From Diphasiastrum complanatum (lineage: Eukaryota; Streptophyta; Lycopodiopsida; Lycopodiales; Lycopodiaceae), in assembly GCA_029204225.1 (NCBI GenBank), contig CM055106.1, forward strand, positions 51,343,325-51,407,324: a DNA stretch of 64,000 nt, given 5' to 3'. Position numbers and translations under genes: made by a program. Below the pieces are notes generated by a model that was not told the origin of the DNA, ran no database searches, and saw nothing but the letters and a program-made list of their open reading frames with translations. This document shows, piece after piece, positions 11,891-23,531 of this stretch. Within the stretch, counting starts at the first letter, position 1, and the number at the start of each line of letters is the position of its first letter.

Positions 11891-12915
11891 CTATGTTATT
11901 ATCCTTCATGATTAACTAAGCATGTTGTCCCTCAGTTACATCACTATTGAGCATTTTTTTTATTGTGATTCTTTTAATATTGACTAAAGTAACAATCCTC
12001 TTGGCAAATCTCTTCAAGAAAAAGATAAATTGAAGAAACATTAGAGCATTTAGCTTCTATTCATCTTTCAAAGAGTAGTCACAAAGATAGAAATCCACAT
12101 TGCTTGTATTTAATAATAGAGCAATGTTCACAACAATGATGAAAAAGAGAGTACTTGAAAGAGATGGGGAGGAGGATGTGCCTCCTCACATTTAACCACT
12201 TACATTATGATCATGTTCACATCGTAAAGTCTTATTACTGAAATTCATGGCATAAGGCCTTTGAGGCCTATTAGTGACATTAATACATATAGGTACATTA
12301 TTACTAGTAATTGTTAAAATTGCCACAAGTACTTGCTTGGCAATTTTGGTTTTATCTTAAAGAGATGATGTAGCCACTTAAACCAGACCTTAGGAACGTT
12401 AAATATAATGTACTTTTACTAATCAAGGAAAAAAATCAGCCTTCACACAATTATGATTTATGCAGTTACAAAGGCATGATTTCTAGGTGCCTAGATTCAT
12501 TGAATTTTGGAGTTTCTATGGGACCCACCACATTAAGCATTAGAGGAAGTTTGAGCTCAAAAAGGGCCGCATATGAATTTGTGCCAAAGATCTCTTTTGC
12601 ACTTTGTCACTATTTTCAACCAATATCTTTGAATCGCTATAACTTTTTAGTAGTAGCTGAGAAAGTTAAAATAGCAATGATCGACTTATACAGTGCTTTC
12701 CTATTTCGACGACACCACGTGTGCTTAGTTCTAGAGTTATTGGGCGATCTTTCTTTTACGAGCCCTTTGAGTGTTTTTAAGGAACTCATCTTTGTACTTA
12801 CTAGTAGTTCTTGAATACACAGTTTGAAGAGAGTAATTCTGTATTCTTGTTGCACTTGACGTTGTGCTGTAGTGATTGATCCGGTCGGGTGCTTTCAATT
12901 GTGTTTTTCTTAACT
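11891..12915. other. AT-rich spacer passing into LTR-like sequence
   Basis: The left half is AT-rich without signal. The right part (about 12470-12915) directly precedes a primer-binding site and so probably represents the end of a 5' LTR; the 112-codon plus-strand frame at 12476-12814 shows no known domain and is likely LTR sequence. I could not fix the LTR start. Confidence 0.4.
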
Positions 12916-12928
12916 TGGTATCAGAGCT
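12916..12928 (+). promoter_or_regulatory. retroelement primer-binding site (tRNA-iMet)
   Basis: TGGTATCAGAGCT is complementary to the 3' end of plant initiator tRNA-Met, the standard primer of copia elements. Similar sites occur at 23467 and 56456, each directly after an LTR end. Confidence 0.8.
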
Positions 12929-13634
12929 CTTGGTGGCTGGAATCACCAGACAAGAACTGAGAGCTGCGAATTCACGACGGTTTGTTGGCTAGGAAGCACA
13001 AAACCGAGTCTGTGGAGATTCGTGGAACGACTCAAAACTATAAAAAGGATTCAGAGACAGGGAATTGTTGGTTGAATAAAAAAGCAAGCAAGTTTGAAGC
13101 TGAAAAATTCTTTTGGAGGGTTGCTTGGCATTTGTGATTGGTTTGAATCCAATCGAATACTGTTTGAAGAGCGGTTTGGAGCAGAAGATAACCTACAGTA
13201 GGGTGACCTCAGTAAGCTAGGAGCTGCAAAGGAAAGCTCAGGGAAAGCCTGAGTAAAGCTCAGTATATTCTTCTCTTCAAAAATTGCTAGGGTTTCAAGA
13301 GACAAAATCAGAGATATCTCCCTATAGGAGGACGTTTTTCAAGCTGTGACAGGCTGTGAATGGGCGTCCTGATAGCGCGATTCTGCGGTAGGAAGGCCGC
13401 GACTGGCCGTAGAGGAGGAAGACAGCTAGAGCGATTAATGAGGAGCAGCCATAGCCCGTGAAGGAGTAAGAAAACTCCATCGCTGATAGAGAGAGAAGAA
13501 GGGGAGGTCGCGGGAGCTGTCGCGCGCTCAGTCATGATCACCAGCTAGCGGCCCAAAGTGTTCAGTACTTTGAGGGCCTTTGATCAACACACAGACGTGT
13601 TGACAGCCGTCTGATCTTGATTCATACAGATCAA
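12929..13634 (+). mobile_element. untranslated leader of a copia element, internally deleted
   Basis: This stretch follows the primer-binding site. It holds a moderately GC-rich leader with no gag frame and runs straight into the RNase H tail of a copia element. I read it as the 5' leader of an element whose coding part was lost by deletion, or as two elements fused. Confidence 0.4.
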
Positions 13635-13767
13635 CGATGGTCTTCAGATTGCCTTGTTGATCTACTCACTAAAGCCTTGCCAAAGGGTTCATTTATCAAG
13701 TTAAGATCTGCCTTAGGAGTTTTAGATAGATGTACTATAGTTGTATCATGTAAAAATTGAGGAGGAG
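13635..13767 (+). pseudogene. Ty1/copia RNase H tail and polypurine tract
   Basis: SSDCLVDLLTKALPKGSF, then KLRSALGVLDRC, parallels SSECIADILTKPLSKDPF and KLRYALGIVDRC at the end of the copia element at 20.1 kb. The stop is followed by the polypurine tract TTGAGGAGGAG (13757-13767), the plus-strand priming site that abuts the 3' LTR. Confidence 0.8.
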
Positions 13768-14399
13768 TGTTAGAATTATGCAATTTTCACATGGTTTTTG
13801 ATGTATTTTGACATCTATGTGGATACACATGTGTGAGGACCTGAAATGACACTTGAAATATTCAGATCCATTTTGATTAGCTTTCATTTGAGTCTAATAT
13901 GACATCTCCTAAATTATAGGAGTTAGGTCCTAGATTGTAGGAGTCTAGAAGGTCAACACAAACCACCAATGGATGATGTGGCAAACTTGATAGATCTTAT
14001 CCAAAGTGGATATGGATGAGTACAATGAGCTATCCCACACAGTGCTGGACACAACTTAGAGAGAGATTATTGTGATTTTGTACTTGATCCATGATGGATC
14101 CATTATTGAGCTAATGATGAGGAATCTTGGTTTGTGAAGCAATCTTTGTTTTTTCACTCTCTTAAGCACTTTCTTTGTGGATGAATGCTAAGTAGATGTT
14201 TAGTAAACTATTTCTCTGTTATCAGGTCGTATAGTAGCTGTACTTCACACATGTGAAGCCGTGGATCATTATTTTTTATTGTTCTTGCTTGGAATCACAA
14301 AGATTGTCAAGTAGAAGCTAGATTTGGAAGCTAGTCTTGATATAGATCAAGATCCCAAGCTACCAATCACTCTTTGTGATCATTTGTAGATCAAATTCA
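13768..14399 (+). mobile_element. copia 3' LTR
   Basis: Starts TGTTAGAATT right after the polypurine tract and is assigned an end at ...CAAATTCA. It is distantly related to the LTR at 20155-20977: shared blocks include the ACACATGTGTGAG and TTCACACATGTGAA palindromes and a common ending (CCAAGCTACCAATCACTCT against AAGCAACCAATAACTCTCT). The exact right end is inferred. Confidence 0.65.
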
Positions 14400-14435
14400 G
14401 TCCTTAAACTCTGAGTTTTGACAATGAGTGCCCAT

Positions 14436-15010
14436 TACACCGTCCTTACGAACCACAACAATGTATACTGTGTGATATGACCACTCATACCACATCCAAC
14501 TGTAGGTACAACCCATGCAACATGCAATACTCTCAACCTCAGTAATATGTCCCATGCACACACCCACAAGCACCATATAACCCACATTATATGACACCAG
14601 TCCAAGTCTAGAAATTACCTAGACAAGAACTACCTCCACAACAACAATGCTTGGCACTTCCAGGTCCAAGAGGATCTGCTCCACCCAACAGGCCAAACCG
14701 ACAAAACCGACCTCCAGTTCAGGCCCATGTAGTGCAGAATACCTCCTATGACACACCAGCCTATGACACTACTTATGATGATGGTCATCCTGTCACATAC
14801 ATACATGAGGCATTTACGTCATCTCCTAATGAGCCATATTATCAAGCGGAATCACCTACTGAAGTTGATCAAAATGATTATGTCATTTTCCTTTCAACAC
14901 TTCAAAGGAGATGTTTTGTCTGCGGAAAAACCACTCACTTTAAGAGTGAATGTCAGCTTCGATATGACTTTGTAGTTGAATGTGCTAATTGTATCAAGAA
15001 CCACCATTAG
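14436..15010 (+). pseudogene. retroelement gag with two CCHC zinc knuckles
   Basis: One reading frame carries CILCDMTTHTTSNC (14454-14495) and, about 140 codons on, CFVCGKTTHFKSEC (14913-14954). Both are intact C-x2-C-x4-H-x4-C knuckles, the nucleic-acid-binding motif of gag nucleocapsids. A Pro/Asn/Gln-rich linker joins them. The upstream part has in-frame stops; from about 14618 to the stop at 15008 the frame is open. Double knuckles are common in gypsy and some copia gags, and the family is undecided. Confidence 0.7.
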
Positions 15011-15236
15011 AGAAAATATGGGCCCAAAGAGGGCCCTATAAGAAATGCCATGTAGGAGAGAGAAAAATAACTATAATTTGAAATAGGAGTGACATTTCTG
15101 AAAAAAGCCTATGCCATCTCTATCTCCAGGGTCAAAAACAAGTGTTTAGCGCCATCTCTATCTCCAACAGAGTCGTTAGCACCATCTCCAGCTTTGTTAT
15201 TGTCATTGTGTTGTTTGTTACTATACTACTGTACTG

Positions 15237-15638
15237 ATGACAAAGCTTTATCATCTTCATGTGGATCTGTCACCAGAATATGCTCCTCTCAAGACGAGAA
15301 ATTCAAAGCAACCCAAATTGTCAACTTCTGATATGGTCCGATACAGGGAGGAAAAGCTAAAACATGTAGATTTATGGTCATCAGGAACTTTGTATCCTAT
15401 TGATCCATGTTCATTGCAAGATCCAGATTTTCATTCGATGAGTCAGTTAATAATCTATATGTGTCATGGTAAAAATGGCCTTTTGGGTTACTGTGAGAAC
15501 TTGATGCTCTATGGGAATGCACATTCAATGCAAAGAATACATTATTTGGAAGAGGAATCAAGGAAAATATCAAAGGAGTGCGAAGAAAAATCTACAAAGA
15601 TGAAAACTTGTTTGGGTGAAAATGAGATGTTCATCTAA
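15237..15638 (+). CDS. hypothetical ORF, 133 codons
   Basis: The frame MTKLYHLHVDLSPEYAPL... ends EKSTKMKTCLGENEMFI. It has a balanced composition and a Lys/Glu-rich end (YLEEESRKISKECEEKST) that could form a helix. I do not recognise a domain. It follows the gag fragment at 14.4-15.0 kb in the same orientation and could be further retroelement sequence. Weak evidence for a real gene. Confidence 0.25.
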   Translation: MTKLYHLHVDLSPEYAPLKTRNSKQPKLSTSDMVRYREEKLKHVDLWSSGTLYPIDPCSLQDPDFHSMSQLIIYMCHGKNGLLGYCENLMLYGNAHSMQRIHYLEEESRKISKECEEKSTKMKTCLGENEMFI

Positions 15639-15659
15639 TCTATTCATTAAACATCAGAT

Positions 15660-16150
15660 TACAATGGAAATGCAAGAAATCAAGAACATAGCTAAAAGTA
15701 GCAAAACTTCACCAAATTAGGCAAAGTAAGGTATCTTTATTCATGATTATTGATCATTCACAAGATAGGGGCCTGATTCTAGAGCATGATCATACCTCTC
15801 ATGTGATTTTAGGCACATGAACCACTTTCCTCATCAAGAAAGCTCTCCAAGAAGCTCCAAGATCTTTTAAAACTCGAAATTACAAAATGAACAATAGCCT
15901 CCAAATTTAGCACGACCTCAGCTATTTATAGTGGTCATTTGTGTCTCTACTATAAATTTGGGGCCTTATTTAGCTAAATTGGGCCTTACAACCATTATTA
16001 CAATTCTACTATTCTCAATTATAGCGAGGTTGTTCAAACCACTTTATTAACTGTCCTGTTGACTAGTTCTAATCTAATTTAGTTCCATGGCTATATTTGA
16101 CAATTCATTAGTAAGCCCATGGGCTAATTACATGCAGCACATGACAGACA
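15660..16150 (-). mobile_element. LTR on the minus strand with polypurine tract and TATA box
   Basis: On the minus strand AGTAGGGGGAG (16151-16161) is a polypurine tract and is followed by TGTCTGTCATG, an LTR-type start. Inside lies ACTATAAATAGCTGAGG (15935-15950), a good TATA box. The far end is not resolved. The DNA to the right (16160-16900, minus strand) would then be the end of its coding part, but only short open frames remain there (one of 96 codons at 16557-16847 with no clear domain). Confidence 0.5.
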
Positions 16151-16959
16151 CTCCCCCTACTTTAAGCATTTTTGCCCTCAAAAATGAAGACCATGTAGTC
16201 CTTTGTTGAGTGCCATGTCTCGTGAATCCTTTGGCAATAGTCGAGAAGTATTTGGCCACCTTGAATAAGAAACATCTTTTCTTGTATTATTTTTGTCAGT
16301 AGCCATCTACCATTTAAATTTTGTTGCCTCAGGTTCAACTTCCAGCTTATTGTTGTAGAATAAGGTTGTAACGAGTTTTTTTCATAGAGAACATTTGATC
16401 TACAACTGATCCCATAGAATTGATAACATCACTAAAGAAGAGATTGATGAAACACAAGAAAGCCTCAAGTTGCATTAGTTCTGTATGGGTTGACAGGATC
16501 CAAGCAACAGGACATTCAATAGTCTTCTTCTTTAGTATCTTCCTTGATTGGATAGGCTATCCAATTTCAGATGCATCTTTTTTTGTCCCTGCATCCGGTG
16601 TTATAGCCTTATGCATTGCTCCTTGATGTAGAATTGTGGTATCCATTTCTAACTCCAGAGCATTTATTAGAGCCATGCATCTCACATTCGGATTCATCAA
16701 ATCCCATGCAGTGAAGGGATCTTTTTGGTCATCTGTACCCAAGGAATTTGATGATTTTGAATTCAATTTCCATGTTAACCTGCTTTCCTTGTTGATAGGA
16801 TTGATGAAATCCTCTAATGCAGAGTGAAAGCTAGGAATTTTTGGCAAGATCTTTGTGTATCATTCAAGCTTGTGTGCTAGTTTGATAAAGACAAGCCTAT
16901 AGGAATTCTTGTGAGCTTTAGGCCCTTCATAGATCTTTTAAAAGAGCATTCATTCTACA

Positions 16960-17640
16960 ATGTCATCCATGGGTGGATATTTGATGGAATCAAGTGAGAG
17001 GCTCACTTCCACAAATCATTCCATTTGGAAAGTGAGAATGGAATCACTCCTAGTGATCCATGATCTATTTGACATAGTTCAAGGAGTTGAGGAAGAGTCT
17101 CAAACTCCCCAAGAACAAGCCAAATACAAGAAGAGAGCAAGATTAGCTCTACATTGCATAAAGTTAAATGTATGCAATGACCTCTTGCAAGAGGTGTCTT
17201 CTTGTACCTCATCCAAAGAGGCTTGGGATTCATTAAAGAGCATCTATGAATCCAGTAATACTTCAAGAATCCTCATGCTAAGAAATCAAGTTTTCCAAAG
17301 CATGAAAGGAAGTGGAGAGATTGGACAAGAGTATGTCCTTAGGATCAAATCTCTTAACAAGGAGTTAAGTGCAATAGGAGAGAAGATTCAAGATCAAGAG
17401 CTAGTACAAATCATCTTGAATGGTCTAGGTAATGAGTTCACCAACTTAATCCAATCATTTTCCATTCAAGACACTCTTCCATCCATTGAAAAGTTGCACG
17501 ATGTTCTTGTGGCCGAGGAGAGTAGGCTTCTACACCTCAAGACAAGAATGAATAGCTTGTCACTTAATGGAGGAGAGGAGAAAGCTAACTTTACATGCAA
17601 GAAGAAGCAACATCCATTAAGGCAAGGAGGCCGAGATGAA
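16960..17640 (+). pseudogene. copia gag (UBN2)
   Basis: ATG at 16960 opens MSSMGGYLMESSERLTSTNH. It continues with the UBN2 gag pattern: SIWKVRMESLLVIHDLFD, EAWDSLKSIYESSN, then IKSLNKELSAIGEKI and LNGLGNEFTNLIQSF. Near 17600-17640 the reading must shift frame to join the zinc knuckle and protease. Up to that point it is open, so it is one of the better preserved parts of the element. Gag would form the particle that packages element RNA. Confidence 0.85.
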
Positions 17641-18451
17641 GAATGGAGGATCTACTTCCAAAGGAAAAGTGAAGGACAAGGCAAAACTCAAGTGTTTCTT
17701 TTGTGGAAAGAAAGGACACTTTGCCTCAAAATGCTACTTGAAGAAGAATCAACAAGCCAATGGAGATCAAGGGAACATTGCTCAAGAGGAAGAAGATGAG
17801 GATGGATTTAACACATCCTTAATGGTTGCATCTACACCAACTTCAAGTCAAGACACATGGTGGATAGATAGTGGGGCTAGTTCCCACATGTCTTTTAACA
17901 AGCATTATTTTTCTACTCTTCTATCTTGTAATGACTCTAAGAAGTCAATATACACTGCTAGTGATCAAGCATGCAAGATAGATGGCATAGGATCTATACC
18001 TCTTTGCTTAGGCACATCTAAAAGGATAGATCTAGATAATGTTTTGTATGTTCCTACCATTTCAAGAAACTTGCATAGTGTAGGACAATTAATGGACAAT
18101 GGACTAGATGTACATTTCAAGAATGGAGTTTGTTCCATCTTGAAAAATGATAAGTGCATAGCTAGTGGCATTAAGCAAGGTAGACTTTTCAAGTTGGATG
18201 CTAATGTTGCAAGTGAAAGTGTGAACTTGGCTAGGGAGGAGCTAACTCAAGTGGAGCTTTGGCATAAGAGATTAGGCCATCCTAATCTTCAATCTATGGA
18301 GTCAATGGCAAGAAAGGAACTAGCTCTCGGCCTACCAAGAGTTTCAAAAAGTGTGGAAAGATGTGTGAGGCATGTGGCCTTGCAAAGTCACACAAATCTT
18401 CTTACAATCTTCATCAAGATCTCTCTCTCCCTTGGATCTCATACATTCTGA
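17636..18451 (+). pseudogene. copia nucleocapsid knuckle, protease, start of integrase
   Basis: An intact knuckle CFFCGKKGHFASKC (17695-17736), then the protease motif WWIDSGASSHMS (about 17860-17895) with catalytic Asp, then the gag-pre-integrase segment LWHKRLGHPNLQSMESMAR (18258-18310) with the zinc-binding His pair. A frameshift near 18360 breaks the line before the Cys pair, which resumes in another frame. Confidence 0.85.
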
Positions 18452-18770
18452 TGTACATACTTTTTCACATGCAAGTAATGGAGGTGCCTTGATGTATGTA
18501 ACTTTTATAGGTGATTGTACTAGATTCACATGGATTGAGTTAGTATCAAAAAAAGTCTTGTTTATAAAGCTTTCATTAAGTTCAAGTCTCTAGTAGAGAA
18601 ATAACTTAGTACTTCCATCAAAGCACTAAGATGTGATAATGGAGGAGAGTACACCTCCAATAGAATGAAAGACTTTTGTGAGATCAATGGCATTAAGTTG
18701 CAATACACTTGTTCCTACACCCCCCAACAAAATGGGGTGGCTGAGAGGAAAAATAGGAGTCGATGTGAGT
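18365..18770 (+). pseudogene. copia integrase core, broken
   Basis: LDLIHSDVHTFSHASNGGAL (from about 18432) carries the first catalytic Asp. After a further frameshift RCDNGGEYTSNRMKDFCEI (18630-18690) holds the second Asp, and PQQNGVAERKNRS (18722-18760) holds the catalytic Glu. The integrase C-terminal part is missing: the next recognisable residues, at 18822, already belong to RT. Confidence 0.8.
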
Positions 18771-18821
18771 GTGCAAAGTCTTTAAGACTTGATGCATCAC
18801 TTCCCATCTCATTTTGGATTG

Positions 18822-20141
18822 AATTATGAAGAAACATTTGCACCTGTAGCTAAGCTTGTAACCATTAGATAAATCATTTGCATTGCTACTTTGTTCAAGT
18901 GGGATCTCTACCAAATGGATGTGAAAAATGCCTTCTTGAATGGCTTCTTAGAAGAGGAAATCTACATGATGCAACCCGAGGGCTTCATCAAGGTTGGTGA
19001 GGAGCAAAATGTGTGCTACTTAAGGAGGAGCCTATATGGCTTGAAGCAAGCACCTAGAGCTTGGTACTCTAGGTTGCATGATTTCCTCTATTCTCTTGGC
19101 TTTGTACTAAGTGCTTCTGAACCTTCTTTATATTTCAAATGTAATGAAAGAATGCTCATCATTTTGGTACTTTATGTTGATGACATCATTTTGACAAGAA
19201 ATGATGACGAAGGCATAAGCAAAGTAAAAGTTGATTTATCTAGTGAGTTCAAGATGGTAGATCTAGGCTTCCTAAAGTGTATACTTGGGATATAAGTGTC
19301 TAGAAGTAGCAATTGTACTTTCATAAGTCAATCTAAGTATGCTACTTCCATTCTTGAAAGATTTGGTATGAAAGATTGTAAGGGGATTGACACCCCTATG
19401 GAGCATGTTGTGAAAGCAACTAATGAAGGTGATGAAGCATCCTTTGAGGACATCACCCTCTTTAGGAAGCTTATAGGCTCTCTAATCTATTTGACCATCA
19501 CTAGACCTGACTTAAGTTTTTGTGTAAGCAAGTTGAGTCAAAGTATGCAAGCTCCTTTGGTTCATCATTGGAAAAGTGCCAAAAGAGTACTTAGATATGT
19601 TTCTAGTACTAGATTTTTTGGCATACTTTATGAAGGATATAACTTGCACTTGAGAAACTACTCGGATTCAGATTTTGCAGGTGACAAGATGGATAGGAAG
19701 TCCATTAGTGCATTTGCAACATTTCTGTGTGGAGGAGTAATATCTTGGTTTTCCAAAAAGCAAGATACAATCTCACTATCTTCTTGTGAAGCCGAGTACA
19801 AGGCATTGACTTCAACAACCAAAGAGCTTATGTGGCTAAGAAGACTCTTGATGGAACTACATGTGCTAGAGGCCGAGGAGATCCCTTACATATTTTTTGA
19901 CAATCAAGCTTCTCAACAAATTGCTTCAAATCCTATCTTCCATGCTCTAACAAAGCATATTGAGATAGCTCACCACTTTGTGAGGGAGAAGGTACAATCC
20001 AAAGAGGTGCAACTACATCATGTACCATCATCTGAATGCATAGCTGATATCTTAACCAAGCCATTGTCCAAAGATCCATTTTTTAAGTTAAGATATGCTC
20101 TTGGAATTGTAGATAGATGTACATTAGATTTGCCAAGTTAG
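18822..20141 (+). pseudogene. copia reverse transcriptase and RNase H
   Basis: LNYEETFAPVAKLVTIR (18822) starts the RT. QMDVKNAFLNGFLEEEIYM follows, then SLYGLKQAPRAWY and the active site LYVDDIILT (19169-19195), all intact. The frame continues through the single stop TAA at 19293-19295 into RNase H, with catalytic Asp in YSDSDFAGD, Glu in SSCEAEYKAL and Asp in FFDNQASQ. It ends at SSECIADILTKPLSKDPF. Stops at 18872 and 19295 and the N-terminal deletion make it non-autonomous. Confidence 0.85.
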
Positions 20142-20154
20142 AAGTGAGGAGGAG

Positions 20155-20977
20155 TGTTGAAAATTGTCACTTCTCACTTGACATTGGTTTTTGTATAAAA
20201 CATTAGAATAATGTTGATGATCTGATTTCAATGTGTGGAGCCTGTTCCCACGTGTGAAAGGATGTACTTTTCATGCTTGTATATATCTAAATTCATTTTG
20301 TATCAATCTAGGTAGTGTGAACATGATATGACTAGTTTTTAGTCAAGTTGACTAGTCACCTAAAAATTAGCTTTTCCTTGCATGTGCATGAGTAAATGCT
20401 CCCACATGGCAAGTGGATGTTCACTCGTGTGTATAGAGTACTAGAAGATAAGAGTTGACCATTTTTCTTAGATCCTATTTTATAGGAAATATTCCTATAT
20501 TCTAGGAGACTAGCTTTTTGGATTTTAGCCATATTCTAGGAGGTCAACTTTGGATAAGGATCAAGGATGGATCAAATGGATAGATCTGAGTGATGTGGCA
20601 CTCTTCACACGTGTGAAGACCTGCTGGACTGTACCAGACTCGTGGATGTACTTGATCCATAAAAAAATCATTATTTTGCTAAGAAGATTGATGAGACTTT
20701 TGCATTCTACACTTTTGTGAGGTTTCTAGTCATTTGTCTTGTGATTTCTATGAATGATTGTTATCTAGGATTATTGTACTTGTTGTTTCAGGTGCAGGCT
20801 GTACTGTGGACAATACTCCACACATGTGAGGCCGCTCTCACTAGTTAATGATGTGTTGATCCATTGCTCTTGCTTAAATCCAAGTGTAGTGAATCTAAAT
20901 CAAGATCTAATGTGTAGAACTCGATAGATCCATTGATTAAGCAACCAATAACTCTCTATGATTGTAAATTACAATCA
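20155..20977 (+). mobile_element. copia 3' LTR
   Basis: Starts TGTTGAAAATTGTC directly after the polypurine tract and is assigned an end at ATTACAATCA. It contains CTTCACACGTGTGAAG (20603-20618), a perfect 16-bp palindrome around a G-box, and two partial versions at 20245 and 20818. The right boundary is inferred by comparison with the LTR at 13768. Confidence 0.7.
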
Positions 20978-21480
20978 TTACTGTCCTAAAAACTGTAAAA
21001 TTTATCAATCTTTGTGTTATTTAAGCTTACTAATTATTCATATTGGGTATTTAGAAAAAAAATTTTAATTTTGCACTTAATTCATTTTTGTAAGTAACTT
21101 AATAATAATTCATATTGCTTAGGTAGACAAATTTTTTAATTTAACACTTGAATCATTTTTTTACATGCCAAAATATTAAGATAACATTTTTAACAAGCTT
21201 TTAAAATAACATCAAGATATTATATAAAAAAAATCAAACATTATAATGTTCTAAAATTTTGAATTCACTTAATTTAACAATTTTTTTTATGATAACAAAT
21301 TGATCACAACTAACGTTTATATTATCTTAACAAAAGGAACCTAAGATTTTTAAAAATATCTTGCTTCACTTAGTTTAAATTTTAAATTTTTTGCAAAATG
21401 TAGCATTTACAAATCATTTTTTTTTCTTCTATTTGAAGTTTCAAAATTTATGGGATTTTAAAAAAATCTCTAAATCATAA
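20978..21480. other. very AT-rich spacer, no gene
   Basis: Long A/T runs with no coding signal. Confidence 0.6.
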
Positions 21481-22120
21481 AAAAAATGGGCTTCCGCCAC
21501 TTCTTGTTTCAAAAGTTTTCGCGTTTATGGCCTGGGTGAGAGAGCGCGAGGCCCAGCTGCTAGCGGCTTTTCTCTCTTAGAAAGATTTCGTGGGCTTTAT
21601 ACAATCCTTTTATGAGATTCTTCTTGAAGTTTCCTACACCACTAAGGTCGTCCTACCTCTGACTTTCTGAGGCAATTTACGACTTGTCGATTGGTGCCCA
21701 ATTGACTACAAATAGTCCGTTATTCTGAGAAATCCATCGTTAGCTCATGGAATTGGAAAATTCCACAATTTCTCAGTTTCTCACCCAATTTGACTCTATA
21801 AATTGCTATGGCTCTCTGTCTTGCAAGCCCCGTTGTGCCAAATGGTTGTCCACACAGTGAATAACTAAGCCACCACCGATGATTTTCCCGTACCCAACGT
21901 GCAAGAATTTTTTTTTGTGAATTCTCGGAAATTCATCTACGACGATCGTTCTGATCTTCCGCAAAGCTCCGATTGAAGGAACTTTGTTGTCTCCTGCCAT
22001 CCAGACTGCCGATACCCTGTATGAAGTCCTCTCTCCTGAGATGCTCTGAGTGCTACTTTTCTTGGTGAAAGACGCTATCCCATAGTTCCACCGGATCGTG
22101 CATTCCTGCATCACCATGTC
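21481..22120 (-). mobile_element. leader region of a minus-strand LTR element
   Basis: This lies downstream (minus strand) of a primer-binding site. It is less AT-rich than its left neighbour. The 103-codon frame at 21806-22117 starts right after the primer-binding site and has no domain I recognise, so it is more likely leader than gag. Confidence 0.4.
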
Positions 22121-22132
22121 GCTCTGACACCA
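22121..22132 (-). promoter_or_regulatory. retroelement primer-binding site (minus strand)
   Basis: On the minus strand TGGTGTCAGAGC directly follows the LTR end TTTTAACA. It differs by one base from the initiator tRNA-Met site TGGTATCAGAGC used by the other elements here. Confidence 0.75.
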
Positions 22133-22474
22133 TGTTAAAATCCTGTTATGATCTAGTGCAGTATGCTGATCACATTAATCAATCACCATAGACACTCCTC
22201 ACAAGCTCTCAAAGATGGCACAACAAAAGCTTTAAATTACTAAAAGAAAATTGTACATATGCCAAAAGCCCCAACATGCATGGGCTCGACAAGTGTCAAC
22301 ACACTAAAAAGGCACCTGTTTGACTAATAGGCCCAACATGGGCTAAAACACTGACAAACCTAGGACATGCCCCTGAGTGTAGCATAATGAAACCAAAAAT
22401 ATACTATACAGGCTAATTTTCCAACGTGTGTGGCTACTCGGCTAACCCAAGAAGCCAACAACTGATTTCTAACA
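22133..22474 (-). mobile_element. 342-bp LTR, minus strand
   Basis: Minus-strand sequence starts TGTTAGAAATC at 22474 and ends TTTTAACA at 22133, with matching short inverted ends TGTTA/TAACA and the primer-binding site next to it. Its partner LTR was not found to the left, so the element is probably truncated. Confidence 0.75.
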
Positions 22475-22628
22475 TTATTCCATTAACACTTGTTTGGATA
22501 AGTTAGTAGCAAATGATGAGAATGCATATGAAGTGAATTGTGTGTCAATGTGTAGCGTGTTGGATTCATCATCAAAGATCCTTCATTTTTTTTGTACATT
22601 TTGTATGGATCCATGGAGTGTGTGGTAC

Positions 22629-23466
22629 TGTCAGAAATGGTGAACTCCTGCAACTTTGTGGCAGCATGAACAAGACACGAAGGTCGAACAATTCATGACA
22701 GTCAACGTGACTTTGACTCAAAGCATGATCGAGAACAATTCGAGACAGTCAACGTGTCTTTGACTCAAAGCACGAACGATTCGTGAATCCATTGCGAATC
22801 GCAAACACTCCTCTAGAAACGCAAAGCTGAAAAAGGGACGCGAAATGAAAACTACAAAAAGAACAAAAGCAAACGGGAGATTACGAAATACACGAAGGAA
22901 AATCTTTCACATTGCCAGTTGGCAGCTCAACGGGCTTCACGCCCAGTTGAAACGAGTAGCAACAACACAGACTAACTAACTAGTTGATTAGTGTTAACTA
23001 GTGATGTGATTCTATGTTTAGCAATCTTGTAAACTCCACATAGTGGAGGTATAAATGATCCTCTCTGGATCAAAAAAGTAAGTAGTGTATACAGAGATCT
23101 GTAAGAGACAGAGAGAGATGTAGCAAATAGAGGAAGAAAGAAAAGACACCATAGCTGTGTATGAAAGTCTGCCAATGAGCAAAACACAGCGAAAGAGTAG
23201 AATGTCATTCCGCCAACGAGCGAGACACTGATGAATTCACTCTAAACTAAACCTGATAATTCAGTCACTCTATTTTTGTGCATCTCGTCTTATGATGTGT
23301 GTCATGATTGCTAGAATAGAATGTGTTCTATGATGCGTAGTCGAGTGTCTGGGTTCTTGTAAGGGCTTCCGCACAAAAGAAAATCAAAAGACAGAAAATT
23401 GTTCGCGATAAAGAAGACGAAGTGAGGACGAACACGAATCAGTCCCACACACGTGCTCCCGCGACA
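22629..23466 (+). mobile_element. copia 5' LTR (838 bp)
   Basis: Bounded by TGTC...GACA. Near its start it holds an imperfect tandem duplication, with ACAGTCAACGTGACTTTGAC followed about 50 bp later by the same words with GTGTCTTTGAC. It also holds ATAGTGGAGGTATAAATGATCC (a likely TATAAAT promoter element) near 23040-23060. It is collinear with the 3' LTR except for small indels. Confidence 0.9.
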
Positions 23467-23478
23467 TGGTATCAGAGC
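23467..23478 (+). promoter_or_regulatory. primer-binding site (tRNA-iMet)
   Basis: TGGTATCAGAGC begins with the first base after the 5' LTR, matching the 3' end of plant initiator tRNA-Met. Confidence 0.9.
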
Positions 23479-23531
23479 CGACAGGTTGTCACTACTGATA
23501 TCCCAACAATGATTCTTCCAGACAACATAAT

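Larger units (their letters stand above)
16951..20977 (+). mobile_element. Ty1/copia element, 5' LTR missing, internally deleted
   Basis: Gag, protease, integrase, reverse transcriptase and RNase H follow in copia order on the plus strand, then a polypurine tract (GAGGAGGAG, 20146-20154) and a 3' LTR. No 5' LTR or primer-binding site is found upstream of the gag start, so the left end is truncated. The integrase C-terminus and the start of RT are deleted. Confidence 0.85.

Noticed and set aside
12476-12814. 112-codon ORF as a gene
   Set aside because: It ends about 100 bp before a primer-binding site and most likely lies within an LTR; no domain seen.
13768-14399. 5' LTR of the copia at 17-20 kb
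   Set aside because: It follows a polypurine tract (3' LTR position), has no primer-binding site after it, and is only distantly similar to the LTR at 20155.
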